Source: Capsicum annuum
Lineage: Eukaryota; Streptophyta; Magnoliopsida; Solanales; Solanaceae
DNA: 64,000 nucleotides
NCBI RefSeq assembly: GCF_002878395.1
Contig: NW_025861042.1
Span: 155,027-219,026 of the forward strand
Reading direction: 5' to 3'
Below, in pieces: positions 43,931-56,217 of the stretch. Below the pieces are notes generated by a model. The model was not told the DNA's origin, did not search any database, and saw only the letters and a list, made by a program, of their open reading frames with translations. Position 1 is the stretch's first letter. Each line of letters begins with the position of its first letter. The translations under genes and the position numbers were made by a program.

Positions 43931-45010
43931 ATGCCTCCCAAATAGAATAACAGAAGAGGAGTAGGAAACCAACAAACACCTCCGCCCGTGCAGGTAGATC
44001 CTCTGGACGAGCATATCTCTCACGCAGAATTTAGAACTGCGTTCACCACTTTAAGGAACTCTATAGCAGCTCAGAATTAATGGCCAACTTTTGTTTAGGA
44101 CAAACAAATGGCCAATACTATTGTAGCTAAGATTTGGGACTTCATTGAATGAAACCTCCTTTCTACACGGGGTCCAAGTTTGAAGAGGATCCACTATAAT
44201 TCTTAGATACAACGCAGAAGAAAACAAATATTATGGGGATAATATCTAGTGAGAGGTTTGAGTTGGCTACATATCAGTTGTAGGATGTAGCCTATATATG
44301 GTTTAAGAAATGGAAGGTAGATAGGGGTATTAATGCAGGGCCAGTAGAATGGGAAGAGTTGGCCACAACTTTCTTAGACAGATTCTTCCCATTGGAGTTG
44401 AGGGAGGCCAAGGTATTAGAATTTATTAACTTAAGGTTGGGTATCATGAGCTTGAAGGAGTATTCCCTCAAGTTTACTCAGTTAGCAAGATATGATCCTC
44501 ATGTAGTTGCTGACAGCAGGTCCAAGATGAGTAAGTTTGTGTCTAGGGTATCTGACAGTGTGGTCAAGGAGTGTAGGACTGCCATGCTAATTAGGGAGAT
44601 AGACTTGTCTAGGTTGATGGTTCATGCTCAAAAGATAGAGAAATATAAGATTAAGGAGAGAAAGATGGGGATTAAGAGGGCTAGAACGAGTAGTTTTAAT
44701 TTTACTCAGCCAAAGTCAGAAGGTGGTAACCGTCCCCAATTCCATCAGAGGTCTTCATCCCCTACACCCTCTTCAGCTAGTGCCCCAATACCTAAATTTA
44801 AAAATGATAATAGGGATAGGGCACCAGGCTTTAAGTTCTAAAGTAGTGTTAACAGTGCCCATATAAATCCCTTATGTAAGAAATGTGGTAGACAACATCA
44901 GGGCGAGTGTATAATGGGTAGTGATATGTACTTTCGGTATGGCAAACTAGGTCATCAAATTTGGGAATGTCGGGTAGTTTCTCAAAAAGGTAGGGAGTTG
45001 CGCCAATAAG
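43931..45010 (+). pseudogene. Element C gag, internal region 1
   Basis: ATG at 43931 gives MPPK followed by a stop at codon 5; the frame continues recognisably (NNRRGVGNQQTPPP). A 160-codon open stretch (44359-44841) carries FLDRFFPLELREAKVLEF and LKEYSLKFTQLARYDPHVVA. After a stop, the zinc-binding region reads CKKCGRQHQGEC and FRYGKLGHQIWEC, the second knuckle having lost its first two cysteines. It is the same gag family as B and D. Confidence 0.87.
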
Positions 45011-45159
45011 GCCAATCCCATCAGTCGTCAGTTCTAGTCGATCGCCTGACTCAGCAGGGTGCCACTTCCAGTGCTACCAGTGGCTAGCGTCCGAATAGAT
45101 TATATGCTCTTCAGTTCCACCAAGATCAGGAAAATTCTACTGACGTAGTTACTGGTACG

Positions 45160-45550
45160 TTGCAGGTCTTTCATTTACATATTTATGCTTTACTAGACCC
45201 TGAAGGTTCTCTTTCTTTTGTAACTCCATATATAACCATCAACTTTGGAGCCAGTCTCAAACTCCAATAGAACCTATTTCAGTGTCCACCCCAGTATGTG
45301 TTTCCATCGTAGCCAGGTAGGTATACAACAACTGTCTGATCACAATATCTTAGAAAGTTACTTTAGTTCATCTTATGGAGTTAGAGATGATGGATTTTGA
45401 TGTCATTCTCAACATGGATTGGCTCCACTTATGCTATGCCTCAGTTAATTTTAGGAATAGAATAGTTCATTTTTAGTTCTGAAATGAACCAGTCCTTGAA
45501 TGGAGGGGTTGTACCATAGCTCTAAGTGATCATCTTATTTCGTACCTTAG
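45160..45550 (+). pseudogene. Element C protease, internal region 1
   Basis: HIYALLDPEGSLSFVTPYI at about 45178-45234 matches the LLDPGASLSFVTPYI active site, with Gly replaced by Glu next to the catalytic Asp. Frameshifts and stops follow; the DVILxxDWLH flap is recognisable near 45400 in another frame. Confidence 0.78.
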
Positions 45551-45579
45551 AGCAAGAAAAATGATATCCAAGGGGTGTA

Positions 45580-46545
45580 TTTACCATCTTGTTTGAGTCA
45601 AAGACTCTAGTTCAAAAAATTCAACTCTTGAGTTAGTTCTAGTAGCAAATGAATTCTCAGATATATTTCCTGAAGATCTTCTTGGAGTTCCTCCCAAAAG
45701 GGAAATAGACTTCAAAATAAACCTTCTTCTAGATACTCTACCTATCTCCATTATGCCATATAGAATTGCTCTAATAGAGCCTAGAGAGTTAAAGGAATAG
45801 TTAAAGGATCTCCTAGATAAGGGATTCATCAGACCCAACATCTCCGTATGGGGCGCACCAGTCCTATTCATGCTTAAGAAAGACGGTTCTCTTAGAATGT
45901 GTATTGACTACTATTTGTTGAACAAAGTCACAGTCAAGAATAAATATCCACTTCCTAGAATTAATGACTTTTTTGACCAACTTTAGGGAGCCAACTATTT
46001 TTCTAAGATAGACCTTAGATTTGGATATTACCAACTTAGACTCAAATAATCAGACATTTCAAAAATAGCTTTTCAAACTCGGTATGGTCACTTTGAATTT
46101 CTAGTCATATCCTTTGGTCGTACAAATGCCCCAGCAACCTTCATAGACTTGATGGACCGAGTGTTCAAGCAGTACTTGGACATGTTTGGGATAGTCTTCA
46201 TTGATGACATTCTTGTTTACTCCCATAGCAAAAATAATCATACAGACTAACTCAGAATAGTACTTTAGATTCTGAAAACTCATCAGTTGTTCACCAAATT
46301 TAGTAAGTGCAAATTTTGGCTTAGGTCAGTAGCATACCTTGGTCATATTATTTATGGTGATGGCATTAGAGATGATTCTTAAAAAACCAAAGGAATGAGA
46401 AACTGGCCCAAACCCATTTCTCCATCAGACATTAGGAGTTTCTTAGGTTTGGCTAGCTATAACTGTCGGTTTTTCAAAAGGTTTTCATCTATTGCATACC
46501 TCATGTACAGATTTACTCAGAAGAAAGTCAAGTTTCAGTGATCAG
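45580..46545 (+). pseudogene. Element C reverse transcriptase, internal region 1
   Basis: [20 protein letters not shown] at about 45892, [16 protein letters not shown] at about 46070, catalytic [15 protein letters not shown] at about 46190-46233, and FLGLASYNCRFF at about 46440. About ten stops or shifts across the domain. Confidence 0.85.
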
Positions 46546-46549
46546 ATTC

Positions 46550-47096
46550 TTATGAGAAGAGTTTTCAGGAGTGGAAGACCCTACTCACCTCAGCCGTAGT
46601 TCTTACCATGCCAGATGGTTCAGAAAGGTTTGTTATGTACTGTGATGCATCCATAGTAGGTTTGGGTTTTGTTCTTATGCATAGAGGTAAGGTTATAGCC
46701 TATTCCTCTAAACAACTTAAGCCCCATGAAAAGAATTATCCATCTCATGATCTTGAGTTAGCAGCAGTAGTGTTTGCCTTAAAGATTTCAAGGCATTACT
46801 TGTATGAGGTGCATGTTGATGTGTTCACATATCACAAGAGTTTACAGTATGTGTTCTCTCAAAAAGATTTGAATTTGCGTCAGAGGAGGTGGTTAGAGTT
46901 ATTAAAAGATTATGACATGACTGTTCTGTATCATTCGGGAAAGGCTAATGCAGTAGCTGATGCTCTCTATAGAGTGTCTATGGGTAGTATTGCTTATGTA
47001 GAGGATGGTAAGAGGAAGTTAGCTCAGGAAGTTCATCAGCTTACCCGACTAGGTATTTGGTTTGTCGATTCAGTAGAAGGTAGTGTATGGGTGTAG
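46550..47096 (+). pseudogene. Element C RNase H, internal region 1
   Basis: The 162-codon open stretch from 46608 contains [40 protein letters not shown] and [20 protein letters not shown]. It is the best-preserved RNase H in the window; the active-site acidic residues are present, but one conserved Asp (FTDHKSL) is changed to Tyr (FTYHKSL). Confidence 0.85.
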
Positions 47097-47269
47097 AGTA
47101 GTTCAGAATCATCACTAATTTCTAAAGTGAAGGAAAAACAGGATAGAGATCCTAGCCTAGTTAAGTTGAAAGAATTAGTCTGAGATTAGAAGGTGGAGAT
47201 TTTCTCCCAAGGGAGAGATGGTATGCTGCGTTGTCAAGGTCAGCTATTTGTATGTGGTATAGATGATTT

Positions 47270-48340
47270 GAGGCAATGAATTCTCGTAGAAGCGAATTGT
47301 GTGCGTTACTCGATTTATCCAGGGGGCACTAAGATGTACCTTGATTTGTAAGAGATCTATTGGTATAGTGGGATGGAGAGGGATATTGAAGAGTTCATAA
47401 CTAAGTGATCTACATGCCAGTAGGTTAAGATTGAGCACCAGAAGCCAAGTGGATCCATACAGGAATTCATTATTCCTACTTAGAAGTGGGAAGAAGTGAA
47501 CATGGATTTTATGAAAGGTTTTCCTTGTACCCATATCATCATGATTCTATTTGGGTTATTGTAGACAGAATGACCAAATCAGCTTATTTCTTACTAGTCC
47601 ATAGTTCTTATTTAGCCGAGGATTGTGCCAAACTCAATCTCAAAGAGTTGGTTAGGTTGCACGATGTTCCCTTATCTATCATCTCAGATAGAGGTACCCA
47701 ATTTTCCTCTCATTTTTGGAAAGCATTACAAAAAGGTCTTGGTACCTAAGTTCACATCAGCACAACCTTCCACCCTTAGATAGACGGTTAAGCAGAAAGG
47801 ATCATCCAGACTCTTAAAAAAATGCTTAGAGCATGCGTAGTTGATTTTAAAGGTAGTTGGGATGACCACTTGCCTTTGATAGAATTCGCATATAATAATA
47901 ACAATCATTCTAGTATACAGATGGCTCCATTTAGGGCTCTTTATGGAAGGATATGTAGATCTCTGATTGGTTGGTTTGAAGTGGGTGAGTCCACAGTTGT
48001 TGGGCCTGATTTAGTGTTTGATGCATTAGAAAAGGTCTAGTTGATTAGAAAAAGGCTTAAAGCATCCCAAAGCTAACAGAAATCCTATACAGATGTAAGG
48101 AGAAAAGATTTGGAGTTTCAGGTCAAGGATTTTGTTTACCTAAGGATCTCACCTATGAAGGGGGTGAGGGGGTTCGGCAGGTAGGGAAAGCTCAGTCCCC
48201 AATATGTCAGTCCCTATAGAATTCTCAGTCGTTTAAAAAAGGTAGCTTACGAGATTAAGTTACCTTCAGATCTAGCTTCACTATACCCAGTGTTCCATGT
48301 TTAATTGTTGAATAAGTGTATAAGTGATCCAACGATAGTC
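47270..48340 (+). pseudogene. Element C integrase, internal region 1
   Basis: Zinc-binding CQ.VKIEHQKPSGS near 47415-47455, first Asp in VNMDFMKGFP (47497), second in SIISDRGTQFSSHFWKAL (47679-47730), and Glu in an AERIIQTL segment (about 47791) preceded by a stop. YGRICRSLIGWFEVGESTVV follows at 47942. Many stops and shifts. Confidence 0.85.
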
Positions 48341-48368
48341 GTTCCCTTAGAGAGTATAGATATTCATA

Positions 48369-48560
48369 ATAGTCTTTCCTAAGAGGAAGTCCCAGTCAAA
48401 ATTCTCGATCTTCATGTTTGTAGACTAAGAAACAAAGAAGTTCCACTAGTCAAAGTTCTTTGGGGGAATTAATCCGTTGAGGGAGCAACTTGGGAAATAG
48501 AAGAAGATATACGGACCAAGTACCCTCATCTTTTCTCCGTAAACTCAGATTCAGTCTAAG
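48369..48560 (+). pseudogene. Element C chromodomain, internal region 1
   Basis: VPVKILDLHVCRLRNKEVPL, VKVLWGN, a stop, and SVEGATWEIEEDIRTKYPHL. Aromatic and acidic positions of the fold are kept; two stops interrupt. Confidence 0.82.
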
Positions 48561-48744
48561 GTAATCATCTCCTTAAAATTTCTCTTTATCATGCTTAGTT
48601 ACAGTTGCACATCATGTTCATGCCAGTCATGCATTCATGAATTAGTTCTATCAGTTAATCCATGCATTAGATATGCATGTTCAGTGTGTAATCTCAGTCC
48701 ATCAGTTTCCTCAACCTAATCAATCTCATTCGAGGACTAATGAT

Positions 48745-48759
48745 CCCAAGGGGAGATAT
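48745..48759 (+). other. Polypurine tract, C internal region 1
   Basis: CCCAAGGGGAGATAT immediately before the middle LTR. Confidence 0.85.
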
Positions 48760-51173
48760 TGTAATACCCCATATTTTCTTGGCATAATTTAAACCTTATT
48801 ACATAAGAGTATTCATACATAAATTTTTTGAAATACTCATTATTCTTCAATTTATAGCCCACCAAGTTGTTGTAAATTGGACTAGCTTTCTAACGATATA
48901 AGATTCGCCTTAATTCGATAAAAGAGTAAGAAGTTATTATGATTTTAAGTTTTAGTCGTAAAACACAGTGATTTGGGACCGTAGCGCATCGTGGGGAAGT
49001 CTAAAATCACAATTTTCACTTTCCAGTGAAGCTCCGCGATTATGGCGCGTTGTGGAGGAATCCCATTTTACATTTGGCAATTTCTAGTAAGCCAACGCTA
49101 TGTCACCACATTGCGGTGAACTTAGTGGGAGACTGCGATCCCACCGCGTTGCGCCAATGGCCAAAATGGCACATGTCAATTTCATGTTATCCTACGCGAT
49201 CTTGACGCGTCGCCCCGGAGACAAAAATTATGGTTTTTAGTTTCCAAGCCAAGTTTGTAAATTCATTTAAGGGAATTTGGGTCTTTTTCCTCGGCCATAA
49301 TCCGCCTAAAACATGAGATTTAACCCCTAAGTGACCTAAATAATCATTATTTATTCAATTCCTCTCAAATTGAAGGTCCCCTTTCTCAAGAACAAAACCC
49401 TAGCTCTCAAATTCAAGGCCAAATCTCAAGAACTCTCCATCAATCCTCTCAAATTCAGTAACCCAGGAATGTTAGATGTTCATCCATGGGTTTCTTTCAC
49501 CCATGGAGTCCAAGTACCTGATTTTAATTATGATGTTATAATCTTTCAAGATACTTTGATTTTAATTTAGGTATTCAACCATGAAGCTCCATGAACTACG
49601 ATTCTACACAATGTATAAATGAAATTGATGTTGTTATTCAACTCCCCATCTTTTAATGTTATCATTTATTGATTTAAATCATGATTTAGTACTATTTATG
49701 TTGAATTCATGTTATTACTACAAATTACATAACATTCCAATGATTTGATTAAGCCATGAAGTATAAGTGTTTGATAAAATGCGTACAAGAATGAGTATTT
49801 GATAAAGGTTTTTCATGCTAAGTCCTCTAAGTTTAATATTGTGTTACTAAGTTTGCTTTAGAGTCCTGGGGGTATTGAATACCAAAAAATCATAGCTGTT
49901 TTACCTAGCCTTGTATTAGTTTCTTTAGAATAACTTCATAATATATATTATGAGCATTACTAGATTAGTCTGTCACATCAGAATAGTCAGTAACTCAGTG
50001 TCATTCAGTGGGGAGTAGGATTTAACATCGACTGAGTGTAGAGATGGTGGCTTCCCCATTAGATAGGCAGTGTCGCTAGTAACAGTCCATAAACTCCAGA
50101 ACTACATAGCCAGCGTAGGATATGAGGAGGCACCCCTAAGTATAGGCTTGACCATCTCACAGGGGTTACCCGTCAGATTAGCATTGACAACCTTAGTCCT
50201 TTGGGATAACACAATATACCAGTTTAGTGGATCCACACAACCAGTGTGAGTACTCGTGGCATGGTACTAACACCCTTTCTACTGGGGTTACAGTTTGAAC
50301 CCCAATTATATTAGATTGGGATATGTCGATTAGATGATACGACCCATAGTCTCAGTCACAGTCTCAGTCACAGTCTTAGTTCAGTTATTCAGTTTCAGTT
50401 ATTTGACCATGGCATACAGATAGCAGTGATTCAATATCATATTTTAGTATCTACAGACTATTTTCAAAATATGTTATATGCTTGTTCATGCATTTTCAGT
50501 ATTTACGACCTTTCATAAATACTCAGTATTTATAAATTTCACTTATTCCCCTATATCTACAGACTCCAGTTTGTACTTCATGTCTTATATGTACATTCAA
50601 ATGGTTATTATTCCTATTCATGAAACCAGGCATATTAGCCTACCTCATTTAGCATACCAATACATTTAAATTACTGATCACATACTCTTTTTTTGTGCTA
50701 TGATATATTATATCATACGTTCAGACGTTCATTTCCCATATAGCTCATAGATTTTACAGAACCTCAGTAGTAGCAGTGGTGAGTCCTCATATTTTGAGGA
50801 TAGATTATTTTACTTCATATCTCTATTTCAGTAGTTAGTGGAGTTAGTTGGGGCCTGTCCTATAAACTCTTACTTTGTTAGTTTAGAGGCTTTTTAGACA
50901 CTGTAGTTAGTTATTCAGTATTCAGACTTCAATTGACACATCAGTTAGTTATTAAGTTTATCAGTATTTTATCAAATTTCGACAGTTTTTTTCCAGTTTT
51001 ATCATTTAGTTTTGATTTAAAATATTAAAACCTTATGGCATATCAGTTAATTTTCCACAGTTATGATTATGATATTAAGTGCTCACAATAGGTACCAACT
51101 CATTAGTTAGCTTGTGATCCCTCGGGACTATCAGCACCGTGTGATGCTCAGGGTGTACTCTAGGGGCATTACA
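48760..51173 (+). repeat. Element C middle (shared) LTR
   Basis: TGTAATACCCCATATTTTCT ... GGGGCATTACA, 2,414 bp. It is directly preceded by a polypurine tract and directly followed by a primer site, so it closes internal region 1 and opens internal region 2. A GC-rich cluster of GCGCATCGTGG, GGCGCGTTGTGG, CACCGCGTTGCGCC and GACGCGTCGC words spans 48980-49215. Confidence 0.93.
48980..49215. repeat. GC-rich inverted-repeat cluster in the C middle LTR
   Basis: Words such as CCGTAGCGCATCGTGGGG, CTCCGCGATTATGGCGCGTTG and GCGATCCCACCGCGTTGCG recur in both orientations at 220-455 bp from the LTR start. Counterparts lie at 31083-31246 plus 41766-41870 and at 56430-56690. Confidence 0.75.
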
Positions 51174-51177
51174 AACT

Positions 51178-51195
51178 TGGTATCATAGCTGAAGG
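51178..51195 (+). other. Primer-binding site, C internal region 2
   Basis: TGGTATCATAGCTGAAGG, initiator Met tRNA type with mismatches, four bases after the middle LTR. Confidence 0.8.
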
Positions 51196-51395
51196 TTTTA
51201 AAGTATCCTAGGAAGTCTTAAAGTCGCATCAAGTAGAGTCTTGTGCATGGGTTTGTAGCGTGCCACACTTATGGGCAAGAGGCTACAAACTGTTTAGGAA
51301 AAATGTTCCCTTCTTTCAGTATTTATGTTATGCGTCTGAGCATGAGATCATATTAAACTCTCTTTATAACTTAATCTTCCTTCAATTTACAGAAC

Positions 51396-52480
51396 ATGCC
51401 TCCCAAAAAGAATAACAAAAAAAGGAGCAGGAAACCAGCCAATAACTCCGCCCTTCCAGGCAGATCCTCTGGATGAGCATGTCTCTCATGCAGAATTCAC
51501 AGTTGCATTAACCACTTTAAAGAACTCTGTAGCAGCTTAGAATAAATGGATATATGCTATTTAGGCCATCCCACTGGACAATACTACTGTAGATAGGATT
51601 CGGGACTTCACCCGAATAAACCCTCCTTCCTTAATGGGGTCCAAGTCTAAAGATGATCCACTAGAATTCTTAGCTATGATATAGAAGTTAGCGGATATTA
51701 TGGGGGTAAAATCTAGTGAGAGTGCTGAGTTGATTGCATATCAGTTGCAGGATGTATCCCATACATGGTTTAAGCAGTGGAAGGTGGATAGGGGCGTTGA
51801 TGTAGGGCTTGTAGAATGGGACGAGTTTGCCACAACTTTCTTAGACAGATTCTTCCTATTAGAGTTGAGAAAGGCCAAGGTGTTAGAATTTATTAACTTG
51901 AGGTAGGGAAGTATGAGTGTGAAGGAGTATTCCCTCAAGTTTACTCAGTTAGCTAGATAAGCTCCTCATGTAGTAGCTGACGGCAGGTCCAAGATAAGTA
52001 AGTTTGTATCTGGTGTATCTGACAGTGTGGTCAAGGAGTGTAGGACCACAATGCTGATTAGGATGATAGACTTGTCTAGGATGATGGTTCATGCTTAAAA
52101 TATAGAGGAGTAGAAGATTAAGGAGAAAGAGAAGGAGATTAAGAGGGTTAGAATGGGGAGTTTTAATTTTAGTCAACAAAGGTAAAAAGGTGGTAACCAT
52201 CCCCAATTCCATCAGAGGTCTTCAGCCCCAGCACCTTCTTTAGCCAGTGCCCCAGTACCCATATTCAAAAATGAAAATAGGGATAGGGCACCAGGCTCTA
52301 AGTCCCAAGGCAGTGGTAACAGTGCTCGTACGAATCCTCTATGTCAGAAATGTGGCAGACACCATTAAGGTGAGCATAGAGCGGGAAGTGATATGTACTT
52401 TGGGTATGGAAAACTAGGTGATCAAATTTGGGAATGTTGGGTAGTTTCTTAGAAAGGTAGGGAGCTGTGACAATAGGGCC
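51396..52480 (+). pseudogene. Element C gag, internal region 2
   Basis: MPPKKNNKKRSRKPAN from 51396, then stops. An open part at 51700-51906 holds FLDRFFLLELRKAKVLEF. The conserved SVKEYSLKFTQLAR segment lies at about 51917. The zinc-binding region near 52345-52440 (CQKCGRHH, YFGYGKLGDQIWEC) has lost metal ligands. Confidence 0.85.
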
Positions 52481-52629
52481 AGTCTCATCAGTCTTCAGTT
52501 CCAGCCGATCTCTCGACTCAGCAAGGTGCCGCTTCCAGTGCTACCAGTGGCCAGCATCCGAATAGATTATATTCTCTTCAGTCCCTCCAAGATCATGAAA
52601 ATTCTTCTAACGTAGTTACTAGTACGTTG

Positions 52630-53020
52630 TAGGTCTTTCATTTACATATTTATGCTTTACTAGACCCTGGAGCTTCTCTTTATTTTATAACTCCATATAT
52701 AGCCATCAAAATTGGAGCCAGTCCCAAAACTCTAGTAGAACCTATTTCTGCGTCTACCCTATAGGTGTTTCCATCGTAGCTAGGTAGGTATACAGGAACT
52801 GTCCGATCATAATATCTTAGAAAATTACATCAGCTGATCTTGTGGAGTTAGAGATGATGGATTTCAACTTTATTCTCAGCATGGGTTGGCTCCACTTATG
52901 CTATGTCTCAGTTGATTGTAGGAATAAAATAGTTCATTTTCAGTTACCAAATGAACTAGTCCTTGAATGAAGGGGTAGTACCACAACTCTTAGGGGTTAG
53001 CTTATTTCGTACCTTAAAGC
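52630..53020 (+). pseudogene. Element C protease, internal region 2
   Basis: HIYALLDPGASLYFITPYIA at about 52648 retains the LLDPGAS catalytic motif that internal region 1 has lost. The flap region near 52870 is out of frame. Confidence 0.78.
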
Positions 53021-53039
53021 AAGAAAAATGATATCCAAG

Positions 53040-54010
53040 GTGTGTATTTACCATCTTGTTTGAGTCAAAGACTCTAGTTCAGAAGCTTCAACACTTGAGT
53101 CAGTTCCAGTAGTTAATGAATTCTCTGATTTTTTTCTTGAAGATCTTCTCGGAGTTCCTCTCGAAAGGGAAACAGACTTTGAAATAGACCTTCTTTCAGA
53201 TACGCATCCTATCTTCACTCCACTATACAAAATGGCTCCAGTAAAACCTAGAGAGTTAAATAAATAGTTAAAGAATCTCCTATATAATGGATTCATCAAA
53301 CTCAGTGTCTCCCCATGGGGCACACCAGATCTATTCATGCGTAAGAAAAATGGTTCTCTCAGAATGTGTATTGACTATCATCAATTGAACAAAGTAACAG
53401 TCAAGAATAAATATCCACTTCCTAGAATCGATGACTTATTTGACCAACTTTAGGGTGCTTGCTACTTTTCTAAGATATACCTTATATCGGGCTATTATCA
53501 GCTCAGAGTCAGAGAATGTGACATTCCAAAAATAGCTTTCCAAACTCGGTATGGTCGCTTTGAATTTCTAGTCATGTCCTTTGGCCTTACAAATGCCCTA
53601 ACAACCTACATGGACTCGATGAATTGAGTGTTCAAGTAGTACTTGGACATGTTCATCATAGTATTCATTGATGACATTCTTGTTCAGTCCCGTAGAGAAA
53701 ATGATCATCCAGACTACCTTAGAATAGTACTTCAAACTCTCAGAACTCATCAGTTGTTTGCCAAATTTAGTAAGTACTAATTTTGGCTAAGGTCAGTAGA
53801 ATACGTTGGTCATATTATTTCATATGATTGCATTAGAGTTGATCCTTAAAATATCAAAGCGGTGAGAAACTGGTCCAAACCTATTTCTCCATCTGACATC
53901 GGGAGCTTCTAGGGTTAGGCTGGCTATTACCATCGATTTGTCAAAGGTGTTTTATCTATTGCATCCCCGATGTCCATATTGACGTAGATAAAAGTCAAGT
54001 TTTAGTGGTT
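53040..54010 (+). pseudogene. Element C reverse transcriptase, internal region 2
   Basis: [20 protein letters not shown] at about 53360, [20 protein letters not shown] at about 53540, and catalytic [16 protein letters not shown] at about 53658-53703. Stops are spread through fingers and thumb. Confidence 0.85.
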
Positions 54011-54019
54011 AGATTCCTG

Positions 54020-54470
54020 AGAGAAGAGTTTTTAAGAGTTGAAGACTCGACTTATCTCAGCCACAGTTCTTACCTTGCCAGATGGTTCAGACGGGTTTGT
54101 TGTGTACTGTGATGCATACATAGTAGGTTTTGGTTATGTCCTCATGCAGATAGGTAAGGTTATAGCCTATGCCTCTAGACAGCTTAAGCCCTATGAGAAG
54201 AATTATTTGACTCATGATCTTGAGTTAGAAGCAGCAGTATTTTCCTTAAAGATTTGGAGGCATTACTTGTATAGGCTGCATTTAGATGTGTTCTCAAATC
54301 ACAAGAGTTTGCATTATGTGATCTCTTAGAAATATTTGAATTTGTATCAGAAGAGGTGGTTAGAGTTATTGAAAGATTATGACATGAGTGTTCTAAATCA
54401 TCCAAGCAAGGCTATTATAGAAGCTGATGCTATCAGTAGAGTGTCTATGGGTAGTATTGCTCATGTTGAG
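54020..54470 (+). pseudogene. Element C RNase H, internal region 2
   Basis: A 96-codon open stretch from 54039 with [40 protein letters not shown] and [15 protein letters not shown], then LLKDYDMSVLNH after a stop. The catalytic FTDH aspartate is replaced by Asn. Confidence 0.83.
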
Positions 54471-54759
54471 GATGGTAAGAGGAAGTTAGCTCTGGAAATT
54501 CATCATCTTTCTTGACTAGGTTTCCACTTAGTCGTTTCAGCAGAAGGTAGTGTATGGGAGCATAGTAGTTCAGAATCGTCACTAGTTTCCAGAGTGAAGG
54601 AAAAGTAGGATAGGGATCCCAACCTAGTTAAGTTGAAAAATTAGTCAGAGATCAAAAGGTGGAGGTTTTATCCCTAGGGGGAGATGGTGTGCTGTGTTGT
54701 CAAGGTCGGATATGTGTACATGGTATAGATGATTTAAGGCAATAAATTCTTGCAGAAGT

Positions 54760-55825
54760 GCATGGTGTGTGTTACTAGATTTATTAAGGGGCCACTAAGA
54801 TGTATCGCGATTTGCAGAAGGTCTATTGGTGGAGTGGGATAAAGAGGGATATTGCAGGGTTCATAGCTAAGTACTATACATGCCAGTAGGTTAAGATTAA
54901 GCACCTGAAGCCAAGTGGGTCCATATAGGAGTTTAGTATTCCCTCTTGGAAGTCAAAGGAAGTGAACATGGATTTTGTGATAGTTTTTCCTCATACCCAT
55001 CACCAGTATGATTCTATTTGGGTTATCGTAGCTAAGATGACAAAATTAGCTCATTTCTTATCAGTCCATACCTCTTATTTAGTTGAGGACTATTCCAAAT
55101 GCTATCTCAGAGAGTCGGTTAGGTTGCATAGTGTTCCCTTATCTATCATCTTAGATAGAGGTACCCAATTTACCTCTTATTTATGGAAAGCATTCCAAAA
55201 GGGTCTCGGTACCCAAGTCCACCCCAGCACAGCCTTCCATCCTCAGATTGATGGTCAAGAAGAAAAGACCATCCAGACTCTTGAAGATATACTGAGAGCA
55301 TGCGTAATTGATTTTAAAGGTAGTTGGGGTGATCACTTTCCTTTGATCAAATTTGCATATAATAATAGTTATCATTCCAGTATCTAGATGGCTCCATTTG
55401 AGGCTCTTTATGAGAGGTGATATAGATCTCTAATTGGTTGGTTTGAAGTGGGTGAGGCCTGGCCTAAATTGCTATTTCATGCATTAGAAAAGGTCATGTT
55501 GATTAGAGAAAGGCTTAAAGCAACCCATAGCTAACAAAAATCCTATGAATATGTATGGAGAAAATAACTAGAGTTTCAGGTCGATGATTTTATTTACCTA
55601 AGGATCTCTCCCATGAAGGGAGTGAAGAGGTTCGACAAAAAGGGAAAGCTCAGTCCCCAATATGTCGTTCCCTATAGAATTCTCAGTCATTTCAAAAAGG
55701 TACCTTACAAGCTTGAGTTTCCTTCATATCTAGCTTCAGTACACCCAGTGTTCTATGTTTCATTGTTGGATAAGTTTATCAGTGATCCAACGGTAGTCAT
55801 TTCCTTACAGAGTGTAGATTTTTAG
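54760..55825 (+). pseudogene. Element C integrase, internal region 2
   Basis: A 141-codon open stretch (54962-55387) runs uninterrupted across the catalytic core: Asp in VNMDFVIVFPHTHHQYDSIW, Asp in SIILDRGTQFTSYLWKAF, and Glu in the GQEEKTIQTLEDILRAC segment. The N-terminal zinc-binding part (54780-54920) has several stops. The C-terminal part (55613-55825) is open again with KGVKRFDKKGKLSPQYVVPY. Confidence 0.87.
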
Positions 55826-56010
55826 AATAGTCTTTCCTATGAGGAAATCCCAGTCGAAATTCTCGATCGTCAAGTTCGTACACTAAGGAACATTGAAGTT
55901 CCACTAGTCAAAGTTCTTTCATGGAATCAGTCCATTAAGGAGCCACTTGGGAAACAAAAGCAGATATGCGAACCAAATACCCTCATCTTTTTTTTACAAA
56001 CTCAAATTCA
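55826..56010 (+). pseudogene. Element C chromodomain, internal region 2
   Basis: SLSYEEIPVEILDRQVRTLR and IEVPLVKVL are readable; a frameshift near 55922 breaks the WNQS...TWE half. It is the less preserved of the two C chromodomains. Confidence 0.75.
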
Positions 56011-56202
56011 GTCTAAGGCATTCATCTCCTTAAAATTTCTCTTTATCATGCTCAGTTTCAGTTCCACATCATGTTCATGTTAGTCATGCATTCATGAATC
56101 AGTTCAGTCATGTAATCCATGCAACAGATATGTATGTTCAGTGTGTAATCTCTGCCCATCAGTTTCCTCAGATTAATCAGTCTTATTCGAGGATGAATGA
56201 TC

Positions 56203-56217
56203 CCAAGAGAGAGATAT
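56203..56217 (+). other. Polypurine tract, C internal region 2
   Basis: CCAAGAGAGAGATAT directly before the third LTR. Confidence 0.8.

Noticed and set aside
45581..45871. 96-codon minus-strand frames here and at 53048-53338
   Set aside because: Both are antisense to the reverse transcriptase start of the C internal regions; their similarity to each other only reflects the retrotransposon.
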